This document shows, one piece after another, positions 11,181 to 21,103 of a DNA stretch of 64,000 nt (positions are counted from its first letter, which is position 1; each line of letters opens with the position of its first letter). The translations under genes were made by a program, and so were the position numbers. The stretch is taken from contig NZ_AP025637.1 of NCBI RefSeq assembly GCF_022846615.1, forward strand, positions 4,985,001-5,049,000, read 5' to 3'. This DNA comes from Roseomonas fluvialis. Its GTDB lineage: Bacteria; Pseudomonadota; Alphaproteobacteria; Acetobacterales; Acetobacteraceae. The notes beneath the pieces were generated by a model, which made no database searches, was not told the origin of the DNA, and saw only the letters and a program-made list of their open reading frames with translations.

Positions 11181-11729
11181 TCACCGCCCCAGCATCCGCG
11201 TCAGCACTCGGTGGCCGCGTGCGTGATGCGCCACCGCCATTCCGGCATGCCCGGCCGCGAGCAGGACCAGCGACCAGGCCAGCACCTGGTGCAGCGCGCG
11301 CAGGGATTCGTAGGTGGCCTCGTCGGGTTCTAGGATGTGGGGAATGGGGACCAGCAGGAACATCACCGTCTCGATCTGCCCCGGCGCGGTGCTGGCACTA
11401 AGGTAGCCCAGCACCGGCACGACGATCAGCAGCGCATACAGGGCCGCATGTGCCGCTGTCGCGGCGCGGCGCTGCCAGCCGGGCAGGGCGGGGTCGTCGA
11501 CCGGCCGGCCGCGGCGCGCGCGCAGCCATAGCCGCCACACCACCAGCGGCGGTACCAGCAGCCCGATGGTCTTGTGCACCTGATAGGCGATGATCTTGGC
11601 CAGCAGCTGCGTCAGCGGCAGCGCCACCATGATCAGGCCGATGGCGAAGGCGGCCAGCACAAGGGCCGCGACCGCCCAGTGCAGCCGCCGCTGCGCCGGG
11701 CTCCAGCCGTCAGATGATGATGCGGACAC
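11181..11729 (-). CDS. cytochrome b561 family membrane protein
   Basis: A 182-aa inner-membrane di-haem b-type cytochrome with four predicted membrane helices. Candidate haem ligands are the His in 'RRLHWAV' (helix 1), 'QVHKTIG' (helix 2), 'ALHQVLAW' and 'AAGHAGMA' (later helices), as in the bacterial CybB type, which passes electrons from ubiquinol. Its first 20 bases overlap the end of the upstream YceI gene. This pairing of b561 with YceI is common in proteobacteria, where YceI proteins are thought to carry an isoprenoid or ubiquinone-like lipid. The two genes form one transcript. Confidence 0.9.
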   Translation of the reverse strand: MSASSSDGWSPAQRRLHWAVAALVLAAFAIGLIMVALPLTQLLAKIIAYQVHKTIGLLVPPLVVWRLWLRARRGRPVDDPALPGWQRRAATAAHAALYALLIVVPVLGYLSASTAPGQIETVMFLLVPIPHILEPDEATYESLRALHQVLAWSLVLLAAGHAGMAVAHHARGHRVLTRMLGR

Positions 11730-12297
11730 GCACCACCAGGCGGATCTCGTCAGAGATGGCGGCGGGCTCGGCCGTCATGCCGAATTCCGAGCGCTTCATG
11801 GTGCCGCCGCCGGAGAATTCGGCCACGTCGCGCCCCAGCGCGGGGTCGCGCTTGCGGTCCACCAGGCGCGCTTCCATGCGGTGCGGTCGGGTGATGCCAC
11901 GGATGGTGAGGTCGCCGATCAGGGGAAACCGCGCCAGCGTGCCCTCGCCGGTGGCCCGGCCGTTGAATCGCGCCTCGGGAAAGCGTTCCACGTCGAAGAA
12001 GGCGGGTGATCGCAGCAGGTCCACCGCCCCGGGATAGGCCAGCGCCACCGCCCCGGTGCGTACCGTGACCTGCACGTCGGTCGTCAGCGGCCGGTCCGGG
12101 TCGATCAGCAGCTCTGCCGCGAAATCCTCGAAGCGCCCGGTCGAGGACAGCACGCCGAGATGCCGGGCGACGAATTCCAGGCGCCCGCCGGAATGGTCGA
12201 AGACATAGCGCGTGCGCGCCAATGCCGGGCGACCGAATGCCACCGCCCCGCCAAGCCCGGCCACCACCGCGCGCCGGCCGATCGTCTGTCGCGCCAT
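11710..12297 (-). CDS. YceI family lipid-binding protein
   Basis: A 195-aa periplasmic YceI/lipocalin-like beta-barrel. The N-terminus contains '[17 protein letters not shown]', a Tat-like signal with cleavage near 'ALA'. The mature domain has the family pattern '[20 protein letters not shown]', here split in the reading as '[12 protein letters not shown]' and '[16 protein letters not shown]', and 'FKRSEFGM'-type wording as '[10 protein letters not shown]'. The ATG at 12297 has a ribosome binding site 'GAGGAGG' and is preferred over one eight codons upstream. It is divergent from rimP and runs into the cytochrome b561 gene. Confidence 0.88.
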   Translation of the reverse strand: MARQTIGRRAVVAGLGGAVAFGRPALARTRYVFDHSGGRLEFVARHLGVLSSTGRFEDFAAELLIDPDRPLTTDVQVTVRTGAVALAYPGAVDLLRSPAFFDVERFPEARFNGRATGEGTLARFPLIGDLTIRGITRPHRMEARLVDRKRDPALGRDVAEFSGGGTMKRSEFGMTAEPAAISDEIRLVVRVRIII

Positions 12298-12353
12298 CGT
12301 GGACACCTCCTCGCCCCTCATGTCGCGCGCCGGGGCACGGGCGCAACCCCGGC

Positions 12354-12382
12354 TTGCATCGCACGCCGCGAAGCGCCATAAG
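12354..12382 (+). promoter_or_regulatory. probable promoter of the rimP-nusA-infB operon
   Basis: TTGCAT (12354-12359) and CATAAG (12377-12382) are separated by exactly 17 bases. The -10 box has four of six consensus positions. Transcription would start near 12390 and make a leader of about 60 bases that runs straight into the terminator-like hairpin before rimP. Confidence 0.5.
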
Positions 12383-12415
12383 AGTGCCCGACATCACCAG
12401 CCGATTTTGACGGGG

Positions 12416-12446
12416 GGTGGCCTTGAAAGGGGCCGCCTTTTTTGTT
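12416..12446 (+). terminator. leader attenuator or intrinsic terminator before rimP
   Basis: The stem GGTGGCC (12416-12422) pairs with GGCCGCC (12431-12437), one G-T pair included, around the loop TTGAAAGG. Six Ts follow at once (12438-12443, then GTT). This is a textbook intrinsic terminator inside the leader, ending only three bases before the likely TTG start of rimP. It therefore either ends leader transcripts under control or sequesters the start region of rimP. NusA, encoded downstream, is itself a termination/antitermination factor, so feedback is plausible. Confidence 0.65.
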
Positions 12447-12448
12447 GC

Positions 12449-12976
12449 TTGGACGCCATCGACGACATTCCGCGGCATGAAGGGCTCGAAGCCCGCATCG
12501 CCGACGCCATCCTGCCGACGCTCACGCATCTCGGCTATGAGCTGGTGCGCGTGCAGGTATCGGGCAAGGAACGCCCGACCGTGCAGATCATGGCCGACCG
12601 TGCCGATGGCACGCTGTTCCGCGTCGAGGATTGCGAGGCGATCAGCCATGCCGTCGGCGCTGTCCTGGACGTGGCCGACCCGATCAAGGGCGAATGGGAG
12701 CTCGAAGTCTCCTCCGCCGGGATCGACCGGCCGCTGACGCGCGCGAAGGACTGGAACCGCTTCGCCGGCCATGTCGCGAAGGTCGAGCTCGCGATGCCGC
12801 AGGATGGGCGCAAGCGATTTCGCGGCACCGCACTCGGCGCGGATGCCGAATTCGCACGGATGCGCCTGGATGACGGGACCGAGATGGCCTTCGCGCGGAG
12901 CAACATCCGCAAGGCGCAACTGGTCCTGACCGACGAACTGATCGCCGCCACCGCGGCGCCGCCCACCACGAACTGA
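12449..12976 (+). CDS. rimP: ribosome maturation factor RimP
   Basis: RimP is needed for maturation of the 30S subunit. The product has the two-domain RimP pattern: '[20 protein letters not shown]', '[10 protein letters not shown]', '[17 protein letters not shown]', '[19 protein letters not shown]' (shown in part as '[12 protein letters not shown]') and a C-terminal Sm-like barrel. No in-frame ATG lies at the right distance; the only sensible start is TTG at 12449 (175 aa), which is not preceded by a visible Shine-Dalgarno sequence because the terminator T-tract occupies that place. It is the first gene of the rimP-nusA-ylxR-infB operon. Confidence 0.93.
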   Translation: MDAIDDIPRHEGLEARIADAILPTLTHLGYELVRVQVSGKERPTVQIMADRADGTLFRVEDCEAISHAVGAVLDVADPIKGEWELEVSSAGIDRPLTRAKDWNRFAGHVAKVELAMPQDGRKRFRGTALGADAEFARMRLDDGTEMAFARSNIRKAQLVLTDELIAATAAPPTTN

Positions 12977-12989
12977 GGAGACAGGCTTC

Positions 12990-14522
<1,533 letters not shown>

Positions 14523-14530
14523 CCCACGCC

Positions 14531-15151
14531 ATGACCACCGCGCTGGCCGATGCGACGGATGAGGAGGACCCGCCGGAAAGCGGGCCGATCCGCCGCTGCA
14601 TTGCCACGCGCGAAACCCTGCCGAAGGAACGCATGCTGCGCTTCGTGCTGGGTCCGTCGCGCGAGATCGTGCCGGACCTGGCGAACAAGCTGCCGGGCCG
14701 GGGAATGTGGTTGAGCGCGCGGGGCGATGTGCTAGAAGGCGCACTGAGCCGCGGGGCCTTCATGCGGGCCGCGCGCGGGCCTGTGACGCTTCCCTCCGAC
14801 CTTCGTGCGCGGATCGAGGACGGTCTTCGCGCCCGCATCCGTGACCTGCTGGGCCTGGCCCGGCGGGCGGGGCAGGCGGTTTCCGGCTGGCAGGCCGGGC
14901 GGGAATGGCTGCAGGCCGGACGCGCAGGGCTGCTGGTGCAGGCGGTGGATGGGAGCCTGGCGGAGCGTGCGCGCTTCGGCGGACGAAATCTACCGGCGGT
15001 TGCGCCGCTCACCGCGGCGGAACTGGGCGTGGTGTTCGGGCGGGACCATGCCGTGCATGTTGTTGTCGCCCCCGGTCGGCTGGCGGATGCCATCCGGCAG
15101 GAAGCGGAGCGACTGGCGGGTTTCACCCCGGCCGTGCCGCAGGTTTCGTGA
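14531..15151 (+). CDS. YlxR/DUF448 - L7Ae-like RNA-binding fusion protein
   Basis: A 206-aa fusion. Residues about 15-90 form a YlxR (DUF448) domain with '[20 protein letters not shown]' (Arg-Cys-Ile signature), '[15 protein letters not shown]'. Residues about 100-195 resemble the L7Ae/YlxQ fold ('[16 protein letters not shown]', '[11 protein letters not shown]'). Both are small RNA-binding domains; in Gram-positive bacteria they are separate genes (ylxR, ylxQ) in the same nusA-infB position, while in alphaproteobacteria they are usually fused as here. YlxR has been linked to RNase P and to transcriptional regulation in other bacteria. It starts 9 bases after nusA. Confidence 0.88.
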   Translation: MTTALADATDEEDPPESGPIRRCIATRETLPKERMLRFVLGPSREIVPDLANKLPGRGMWLSARGDVLEGALSRGAFMRAARGPVTLPSDLRARIEDGLRARIRDLLGLARRAGQAVSGWQAGREWLQAGRAGLLVQAVDGSLAERARFGGRNLPAVAPLTAAELGVVFGRDHAVHVVVAPGRLADAIRQEAERLAGFTPAVPQVS

Positions 15152-15212
15152 GGGTCGCACACCAGGTGCGCCCCTCGGGTATTGCATTTTTGGATCGGGT
15201 TCGGATCGGCTG

Positions 15213-17963
15213 ATGAGCGACCAGAACGAGCAGGACGCGGGCAAGAGCAGGCTGAGCCTTCGGCCCGGCGGGCGTCTTGAACTCGGCAAGACCGTTGATG
15301 CCGGGAGTGTCCGGCAATCCTTCAGCCATGGCCGGAGCAAGACCGTCCAGGTCGAGGTGGTAAAGAAGCGCGCCGTCGCCCCGCCGCCCAAGCCGGCCGT
15401 GGCCGCGCCCGCGGCACGCACGCCTGCGCCGGCTGCGGCGCCCGCGGCATCGACGCCGCCGCCGCCCGCCCCTGTGGCGTCCGCCGCAAGCACGGCCCTG
15501 CCACGCACGACCGGCCAGACGCAGAGCGCCGGCACGCGCGCGCCCGCCGCCGGCCGCCCCCTGACCCAGGCCGAGATCGCGGTGCGCCAGCGCGTGCTCG
15601 AGGAAAACCGCCGCATCGAGGCGCAGCGCCAGCGCGAGGAACGCGAGCGCCAGGCGCTCATGGTGCGCTCCGCCGCCGAGGAAGCTGCCCGCCGCGCCGA
15701 GGAAGACCGTCGCGCCGCCGAGGAAGCCGCCTCGCGCGCCGAACAGGAAGCACGCAACGCGGCAGAGGCATCGACCCGCACCGCGGTCGAGCAGGATGCG
15801 CGCACGGCAGCCGAGACCGCATCTGTCGCGGTGGCTGCCGCCGCGAAGCAGACCGGCCGCCCGACCGCGGCCGCCGCACCCGCCGCCCGCAAGACCGAGG
15901 ACACCCCGGCTGCGCGGCTGACGCTGAAGCCGCGCAACGCAGCCGAGGACGAGGACGAAGGCCGCCGCGCCCCGCTGCGCCGCGCCGGTGGCCCGCCGGG
16001 CGCGCCTGGCCGCCGCCCCATGCCGGTGCCGGTCAAGAAGGCTGCGCCGACCACCGACCGCCGCCGCGACAGCCGCATCGACGTGCAGGCCGCGATCGAG
16101 GGCGAGGACGAGCGCAGCCGTTCGATCGCCTCCCTGCGGCGTGCGCGTGACCGCGAGCGCCGGCAGCAGGAGCTGCAGCGACTGCGGTCGGGCACGGAAC
16201 GCGTGGTGCGCGACGTGGTGGTGCCGGAAGCGATCACGGTGCAGGAACTGGCGAACCGCATGGCCGCGCGTGGCGGTGAGGTGGTGAAGGCGCTGTTCCG
16301 CATGGGCGTGATGGCGACGCTGACCCAGTCGATCGACGCCGACACGGCCGAACTGGTGGTCCAGGAATTCGGTCACCGCATCAAGCGCGTGAGCGAAAGC
16401 GACGTCGAGGTTGGCCTCGAAGGTGCGCAGGACACCGACACCGACCTGCAGGCGCGCCCGCCGGTCGTGACCATCATGGGCCACGTCGACCACGGCAAGA
16501 CGTCGCTGCTCGATGCGCTGCGCAAGACCGACGTGGTGGCGCACGAAGCAGGCGGCATCACGCAGCATATCGGCGCCTACCAGATCACGGTGCCGGACGG
16601 CACGCGCGTGACCTTCATCGACACCCCGGGCCACGAGGCCTTCACGGCCATGCGCGCCCGCGGTGCATCGGTGACCGACATGGTGGTGCTGGTGGTGGCC
16701 GCCGATGACGGCGTGATGCCCCAGACCATCGAGGCGATCCGCCATGCGCGTGCGGCCCAGGTGCCGATCATCGTGGCGGTCAACAAGATCGACAAGGCCG
16801 GCGTGAAGCCCGAGCGCGTGAAGCAGGAACTGCTGCAGCACGAGATCGTGGTGGAAAGCCTCGGCGGCGAGACGCAGGAGATCGAGGTCTCGGCGACGCA
16901 GAAGATCAACCTCGACAAGCTGCTGGAAGCCATTTCGCTGCAGGCCGAGGTGCTGGACCTGAAGGCGAACCCCGAGCGTGCTGCCGAAGGCACGGTCATC
17001 GAATCCAAGCTCGATCGCGGCCGCGGGCCGGTCGCGACGGTGCTGGTGCAGAAGGGTACGCTGAAGCAGGGCGACATCGTGGTGGCCGGCGCCGAATGGG
17101 GCCGCGTGCGCGCCATGCTCGACGACAAGGCGCGCCAGGTGAAGGAAGCCGGCCCGTCCCTGCCGGTCGAGATCCTGGGCCTGTCGGGCGTGCCTTCGGC
17201 CGGTGAGAACTTCATCGCGGTCGAGAACGAGGCGCGTGCCCGCGAGGTCAGCGAATTCCGCCAGCGCAAGCTGCGCGAGAAGGCGACCGCCGCGATCGGC
17301 GCGGGCCGCGGCAACCTCACGGACATGCTGGCGCGCATCCAGGCGGGCGAGCAGAAGGAAGTGGCCGTTGTGGTCAAGGCCGACGTGCAGGGCTCCGCCG
17401 AGGCGATCGGCGTGACGCTCGGCAAGCTCGGCAACGACGAGGTGAAGGTCCGCGTGCTGCACTCCGCGGTGGGGCAGATCACGGAATCGGACATCCAGCT
17501 CGCCAAGGCGTCGGATGCCGTCATCGTCGCGTTCAACGTACGCGCAACGTCGCAGGCGCGCGACCTGGCGAGCCGCGAAGGCGTGGACATCCGCTACTAC
17601 TCGATCATCTACGAGGTCGCGGACGACATCGAGAAGCTCTACAAGGGCAAGCTCGCGCCGGTGCAGCGCGAGAAGTTCCTGGGCTACGCGCAGATCCTGC
17701 AGGTCTTCGAGGTCAAGAAGATCGGCAAGGTTGCCGGCTGCCGCATCACCGAAGGCGTGGTCAAGCGCGGCTCGGGCGTGCGCCTGCTGCGCGACGGCGT
17801 GGTCATCCACCAGGGCGAGCTGTCCACGCTGAAGCGCTTCAAGGACGACGTGCGCGAGGTCGGCAATGGCCTCGAATGCGGCATGTCCTTCGCGAATTAC
17901 GACGACATCCGCGTGGGCGACCAGATCGAGTGCTTCGAGGTGGAAACCGTGGCGGCCGCGTAA
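15213..17963 (+). CDS. infB: translation initiation factor IF-2
   Basis: IF-2 (916 aa) is the GTPase that places initiator tRNA on the ribosome. It has a long low-complexity N-terminal region (about residues 1-330) of Ala/Pro and then Glu/Arg/Ala repeats that would form a charged helix, an IF2-N domain ('[20 protein letters not shown]'), and the GTPase with G1 'GHVDHGKTS', '[10 protein letters not shown]', G3 'DTPGHEAF' and G4 'NKID', followed by domains II-IV. The ATG at 15213 opens '[20 protein letters not shown]', typical of alphaproteobacterial IF-2. The open frame continues upstream into the previous gene without meaning. The stop codon lies within a terminator hairpin. Confidence 0.98.
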   Translation: MSDQNEQDAGKSRLSLRPGGRLELGKTVDAGSVRQSFSHGRSKTVQVEVVKKRAVAPPPKPAVAAPAARTPAPAAAPAASTPPPPAPVASAASTALPRTTGQTQSAGTRAPAAGRPLTQAEIAVRQRVLEENRRIEAQRQREERERQALMVRSAAEEAARRAEEDRRAAEEAASRAEQEARNAAEASTRTAVEQDARTAAETASVAVAAAAKQTGRPTAAAAPAARKTEDTPAARLTLKPRNAAEDEDEGRRAPLRRAGGPPGAPGRRPMPVPVKKAAPTTDRRRDSRIDVQAAIEGEDERSRSIASLRRARDRERRQQELQRLRSGTERVVRDVVVPEAITVQELANRMAARGGEVVKALFRMGVMATLTQSIDADTAELVVQEFGHRIKRVSESDVEVGLEGAQDTDTDLQARPPVVTIMGHVDHGKTSLLDALRKTDVVAHEAGGITQHIGAYQITVPDGTRVTFIDTPGHEAFTAMRARGASVTDMVVLVVAADDGVMPQTIEAIRHARAAQVPIIVAVNKIDKAGVKPERVKQELLQHEIVVESLGGETQEIEVSATQKINLDKLLEAISLQAEVLDLKANPERAAEGTVIESKLDRGRGPVATVLVQKGTLKQGDIVVAGAEWGRVRAMLDDKARQVKEAGPSLPVEILGLSGVPSAGENFIAVENEARAREVSEFRQRKLREKATAAIGAGRGNLTDMLARIQAGEQKEVAVVVKADVQGSAEAIGVTLGKLGNDEVKVRVLHSAVGQITESDIQLAKASDAVIVAFNVRATSQARDLASREGVDIRYYSIIYEVADDIEKLYKGKLAPVQREKFLGYAQILQVFEVKKIGKVAGCRITEGVVKRGSGVRLLRDGVVIHQGELSTLKRFKDDVREVGNGLECGMSFANYDDIRVGDQIECFEVETVAAA

Positions 17964-17982
17964 GCCGCCACGGAACTTTTTT
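17947..17982 (+). terminator. intrinsic terminator enclosing the infB stop codon
   Basis: A perfect 10-bp stem CCGTGGCGGC (17947-17956) / GCCGCCACGG (17964-17973) has a 7-base loop that contains the infB stop codon TAA (17961-17963), and is followed by AAC and six Ts (17977-17982). A ribosome reading to the end of infB would cover the hairpin, so termination here could depend on whether infB is being translated. It would separate infB from rbfA. Confidence 0.75.
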
Positions 17983-17985
17983 CGC

Positions 17986-18171
17986 CCTCCGGCGCCGGGC
18001 GGACGCATCCGGGTGCCCATGCACGTTGCGCAGCGACACGCATGGGGCCCGTCCGCGGCCCAGGCTTTCGCGCCCCGCACTGGTGCGCCCGGCGCAGTTG
18101 ATGGTCTGGGCGCGATCGCGCTTTGCGCTCCCGGCGCAGTTGCGGTGCGCCGCAGGGTCCGGGCGTTGAGG
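17986..18171 (+). repeat. structured dispersed repeat, family I, copy B
   Basis: The longest copy (about 186 bp), filling the infB-rbfA gap directly after the infB terminator. It begins 'CCTCCGGCGCCGG' and ends 'CCGGGCGTTGAGG', whose reverse complement (CCTCAACGCCCGG) resembles the start, so the ends form a short inverted repeat. The first hairpin is enlarged: GCGGAC...GTCCGC outside and GCCCATGC...GCATGGGGC inside. The core reads 'CTTTCGCGCC', 'GATGGTCTGGGCGCGATCG', 'TTTGCGCTCCCGG'. The second hairpin is CGGCGCA/TGCGCCG (18132-18152). It ends nine bases before the rbfA start. Confidence 0.7.
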
Positions 18172-18179
18172 TAGGTTCC

Positions 18180-18596
18180 ATGAGCAAGCCAAGTCACCAC
18201 GGCAATCCCGAAGGTCCCTCGCAGCGCCAATTGCGCGTGGCCGAGGAGATCCGCCACGCGCTCTCGGGCATCTTCGCGCGGGAGGAGTTTCGCGACCCCG
18301 AGCTGCACGACCTGCGCGTGACGGTGACGGAAGTGCGCGCCTCGCCCGACCTCAAGCACATGACCGCCTTCGTCTCCGCGCTGGGCAAGGAGTTGAACAA
18401 GGACCAGCTGGCCGCGCTCAAGCGCGTGTCGTCCTTCCTGCGCCGCGAGATCGCGAAGTCCGTCCGGCTGCGCTACGCGCCCGACCTGCATTTCCAGCCG
18501 GACACCGCGCTCGACTACGCGATGCACATCAACGAGGTGATGCACCGCCCCGAGGTGCGGCGCGACCTGGCGCCCCGCAAGGATGGCGACGAATGA
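18180..18596 (+). CDS. rbfA: 30S ribosome-binding factor RbfA
   Basis: RbfA (138 aa) binds the 5' helix region of 16S rRNA during late 30S assembly and cold adaptation. It shows the family pattern: '[20 protein letters not shown]' (N-terminal helix), '[19 protein letters not shown]' (central KH-like part) and '[20 protein letters not shown]' near the end. The ATG at 18180 is the first in frame that precedes the conserved helix; the sequence upstream belongs to repeat copy B. The start codon of the next gene overlaps its stop (ATGA). Confidence 0.96.
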   Translation: MSKPSHHGNPEGPSQRQLRVAEEIRHALSGIFAREEFRDPELHDLRVTVTEVRASPDLKHMTAFVSALGKELNKDQLAALKRVSSFLRREIAKSVRLRYAPDLHFQPDTALDYAMHINEVMHRPEVRRDLAPRKDGDE

Positions 18597-18967
18597 ACGC
18601 GCCGGAGGAACCGCCGCAGGTCCGCGTCATCGCCATGCCGGCCGATGCGAACCCGGCCGGTGACATCTTCGGCGGCTGGCTGATGGCGCATATGGACCAG
18701 GCCGGCGCATCGGTCGCGCTGCGACGCGCGCGCGGCCGCGTGGCGACCGTCGCGGTGGAGGCGATGACCTTTCACCTGCCGGTGCGGGTCGGCGACGAGG
18801 TCAGCCTCTATGGCCGGCTGCTCGGCGTCGGGCGCACATCCATCCGCGTGCATGTCGAAGCCTGGCGCCGCGACCGCACCGCGGAGGACGCCGCGCGCGT
18901 GACCGAGGCAACCTTCACCTTCGTGGCGCTCGACGAGGCCGGCCGGCCGCGCCCCGTGCCGGCCTAG
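18593..18967 (+). CDS. acyl-CoA thioesterase, YciA-like hotdog protein
   Basis: A 124-aa single hotdog-fold protein that would hydrolyse acyl-CoA in the cytosol. The motifs '[20 protein letters not shown]', '[19 protein letters not shown]' and '[19 protein letters not shown]' match the YciA / acyl-CoA hydrolase group; the Asp in 'HMDQAG' sits at the catalytic position. It overlaps rbfA by four bases and is probably translated with it. It would be an odd functional partner for a ribosome factor, so the link is probably only transcriptional. Confidence 0.9.
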   Translation: MNAPEEPPQVRVIAMPADANPAGDIFGGWLMAHMDQAGASVALRRARGRVATVAVEAMTFHLPVRVGDEVSLYGRLLGVGRTSIRVHVEAWRRDRTAEDAARVTEATFTFVALDEAGRPRPVPA

Positions 18968-19060
18968 ACGCGCGACCTCGCCATGGCCAAAGCCACGCGC
19001 ACCCGCGCAGCCGGGCGCTCCCTCATGCCTGCGGCGGCGGCGCGGCATACACGCACCACC

Positions 19061-19152
19061 GCCGCCACGCCTTTCGACTCGCGCGCAGCCGCCACGCCTT
19101 TGGACTCGCGCGCAGCCGCCACGCCTTTGGACTCGCGCGCAGCCGCCACGAC
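19061..19152 (+). repeat. 27-bp tandem repeat, about 3.4 copies
   Basis: Three full units of 27 bp (19061-19087, 19088-19114, 19115-19141) and a partial fourth run through the gap between the thioesterase gene and the minus-strand membrane protein. The unit starts 'GCCGCCACGCCTTTGGACTC' and ends 'GCGCGCA'; the first copy has one changed base. The unit length is a multiple of three and all six frames stay open, so reading frames cross it, but none looks like a real protein. Such arrays often vary in copy number between strains. Confidence 0.85.
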
Positions 19153-19182
19153 ACCCCGACACGCGGTGGCGTTCCGGCCGCA

Positions 19183-19416
19183 TCAGGAGGCGCAGCTGAC
19201 CGCCTGCAGCACGAACAGCACCGCCGCCAGCACGCCCGGCATCAGCATGCCCAGCACGATCACCGGCAGCGCTACGCCGATCCCGATCAAGGCGCCCGAC
19301 CAGGTTGCCGCGACCAGGCCGCCGATCGCCGCGTCGATCGCGGTCATGACCAGGCTCAGCAGCAACCGTGCCCAGATCGGCATGCGCCGCCGCGGCGCTT
19401 CGCGGACTGTCTCCAT
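19183..19416 (-). CDS. small membrane protein of unknown function
   Basis: A 77-aa protein with a short basic N-terminus ('REAPRRRMPIWARLLL') and two hydrophobic stretches (about residues 16-38 and 40-70) that would form two membrane helices, with Gly-rich turns ('AAIGGLVAATWSG', 'VLGMLMPGVLAAV'). The ATG at 19416 was chosen for its ribosome binding site ('GGAGGCAAGGCA'); 16 further codons are open upstream. I do not recognise the family. It stands alone on the minus strand between the tandem repeat and repeat family II copy 2. Confidence 0.6.
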   Translation of the reverse strand: METVREAPRRRMPIWARLLLSLVMTAIDAAIGGLVAATWSGALIGIGVALPVIVLGMLMPGVLAAVLFVLQAVSCAS

Positions 19417-19455
19417 TGCCTTGCCTCCGCTCGCGCCGCCGCCGTTCGGCACGGC

Positions 19456-19538
19456 TCGCGGCAACGCCTCCGGGCCTGTGGTGTCGCGAGCATCGCCGGC
19501 CGATCGGATGATTCCATCCGACCGGGATGTGCTCTAGG
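19456..19538 (+). repeat. dispersed hairpin repeat, family II, copy 2
   Basis: Partner of 782-863. It shares 'CGCGGCAACGCCTCCGGGC', 'GTCGCGAGCATC' and the hairpin TCGGATG-ATTC-CATCCGA (19504-19521), with the loop changed from AGTC to ATTC and the stem kept. It ends 'GGGATGTGCTCTAGG'. Copy 2 lies upstream of truB, about 90 bases from its start. Confidence 0.6.
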
Positions 19539-19626
19539 GGCTCGCGGCAGACCCTGATTCCGCGGGCCGGACACCGCGTGCCTGGCCGGTCCCACCACGA
19601 ATTCGAACCGAACTGCGAAGAACAAG

Positions 19627-20655
19627 ATGGCCCATCATCGTCACCGCAAGCCTAAAGGCCGTCCGCTCGATGGCTGGCTGATCATCGACAAGCCGACCGC
19701 GATCGGCAGCACCGATGTCGTCGCGATCTGCAAGCGCGCGTTCCAGGCGCAGAAATGCGGCCATGGCGGTACGCTGGATCCGCTGGCCACCGGCGTGCTG
19801 CCGATCGCTTTCGGCGCCGCCACCAAGACCGTGCCCTATGTCATGGACGGGACGAAGCAGTACCGCTTCACGCTGAAGCTGGGCGAGGCCCGGGATTCCG
19901 ACGATGCCGACGGCAATGTCATCGGAACCAGCGATGCGCGGCCGACCGACGACCAGCTGCGCGCCGCCCTGCCCGCCTTCATCGGCGACATCCTACAGGT
20001 CCCGCCGATCTATTCCGCCATCAAGATCGCAGGCGAACGCGCCTACGACCTGGCCCGCGCAGGTGAAGCCGTGGAACTGGCCCCGCGGCCGGCGCGCGTC
20101 GACCGCTTCGAACTGATCGACCGCCCGGACGGCGACACCGCGGTATTCTTCGTGGAATCCGGCAAGGGCGTGTACATGCGCTCGCTCGCGCGCGACGTCG
20201 CGAAGGCCTGCGGCACGCTGGGGCATATCGCCGCCCTGCGCCGGATGCGCGTGGGCCCCTTCCACGAGAAGGACGCCGTCGCCCTGGACAGGATCGCCGT
20301 TTCCGGCGATACCCCGCCCCCTTCCCCGGACCTTCTGCTTCCGGTGACGACCGCGCTGGCCGACATCCCGGCGCTGGCCCTCACTGAAGCCGAAGCCGCC
20401 CGACTGTCCTTCGGCCAGCCCATACCGCTGGTCGAATTGATGGGCCGGGTTCCGCGCGAGGCCAACCCCGATGGGGGCCTGGCCAGAGCGATGGCGGGGG
20501 GGCGCCTGATGGGTCTCGCCCGCTTCGACGAAGGCTTGCTGAAGCCGGAGCGGTGGCTGGACCAGGGCGGTTCCGAGGCCCAACGGCGCCCCCGCGGCGC
20601 CGCGCCGGCCGACATCATCGCCGAAGGGGACAACCCCGGCCAACACGAAGGATAA
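19627..20655 (+). CDS. truB: tRNA pseudouridine(55) synthase TruB
   Basis: TruB makes pseudouridine 55 in the T-loop of tRNAs. The 342-aa product has '[17 protein letters not shown]', the catalytic block '[19 protein letters not shown]' (Asp 51), '[18 protein letters not shown]' and '[20 protein letters not shown]', then the RNA-binding C-terminal part. The C-terminus is about 30-40 residues longer than in Escherichia coli, which is common in alphaproteobacteria. rpsO starts four bases after its stop, so they are co-transcribed. Confidence 0.97.
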   Translation: MAHHRHRKPKGRPLDGWLIIDKPTAIGSTDVVAICKRAFQAQKCGHGGTLDPLATGVLPIAFGAATKTVPYVMDGTKQYRFTLKLGEARDSDDADGNVIGTSDARPTDDQLRAALPAFIGDILQVPPIYSAIKIAGERAYDLARAGEAVELAPRPARVDRFELIDRPDGDTAVFFVESGKGVYMRSLARDVAKACGTLGHIAALRRMRVGPFHEKDAVALDRIAVSGDTPPPSPDLLLPVTTALADIPALALTEAEAARLSFGQPIPLVELMGRVPREANPDGGLARAMAGGRLMGLARFDEGLLKPERWLDQGGSEAQRRPRGAAPADIIAEGDNPGQHEG

Positions 20656-20659
20656 CCCG

Positions 20660-20929
20660 ATGTCGATCACTGCCGAACGCCGCCAGGCGGTCATCAAGGA
20701 CTATGCGACCGGCCCCAACGACACGGGCAGCCCCGAGGTCCAGGTCGCCATCCTGTCCGAGCGCATCTCGAACCTGACCGAGCACCTCAAGACCCACGCG
20801 AAGGACTTCCATTCGCGCCGTGGCCTGCTCGTGCTGGTCGGCCAGCGCCGTGGCCTGCTCGACTACCTGAAGCGCAAGGACCAGAAGCGCTACGAGACCC
20901 TGATCGGCCGGCTGAGCCTGCGCCGCTGA
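20660..20929 (+). CDS. rpsO: 30S ribosomal protein S15
   Basis: An 89-aa S15, the normal length, with the signature '[19 protein letters not shown]' and '[21 protein letters not shown]'. S15 binds 16S rRNA helices 20-22 and represses its own synthesis in other bacteria. It follows truB by four bases. In most proteobacteria pnp comes next; here proC follows instead, after a gap that contains several stem-loops. Confidence 0.98.
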   Translation: MSITAERRQAVIKDYATGPNDTGSPEVQVAILSERISNLTEHLKTHAKDFHSRRGLLVLVGQRRGLLDYLKRKDQKRYETLIGRLSLRR

Positions 20930-20935
20930 TCGCAT

Positions 20936-21004
20936 CCGGGGGAGGCACGCTTCCCCCGGAGCCCCCGGTGGTGCCGCGGCCTGACACAGGGACCGCGGCA
21001 CGAC
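20936..21004 (+). terminator. stem-loops downstream of rpsO
   Basis: Two clear stem-loops follow rpsO: CCGGGGGA/TCCCCCGG (20936-20943 and 20952-20959) and GTGCCGCGG/CCGCGGCAC (20971-20979 and 20993-21001), the second overlapping a third small palindrome, CACGAC/GTCGTG. None has a T-tract, so they are weak as intrinsic terminators; they may protect the 3' end of the rpsO transcript or end it with Rho. Confidence 0.35.
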
Positions 21005-21103
21005 ACCAGGTCGTGGCTCGGCCTGGCCTTGCTCCCCAAGGGGGCGCGCGCGGCGAGGCCGCGCCGGCCTTGCGGCCAGCCTCTGACGGCGCCACGTTGC
21101 GCC

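Noticed and set aside
19061-19152. CRISPR array
   Set aside because: The copies are directly adjacent with no spacers, and no cas genes are in the window.
18983-19537. Open frame across the 27-bp tandem array as a repeat protein
   Set aside because: The frame has no plausible start, runs through the antisense of a membrane protein gene and through repeat family II, and stays open only because the unit is a multiple of three.
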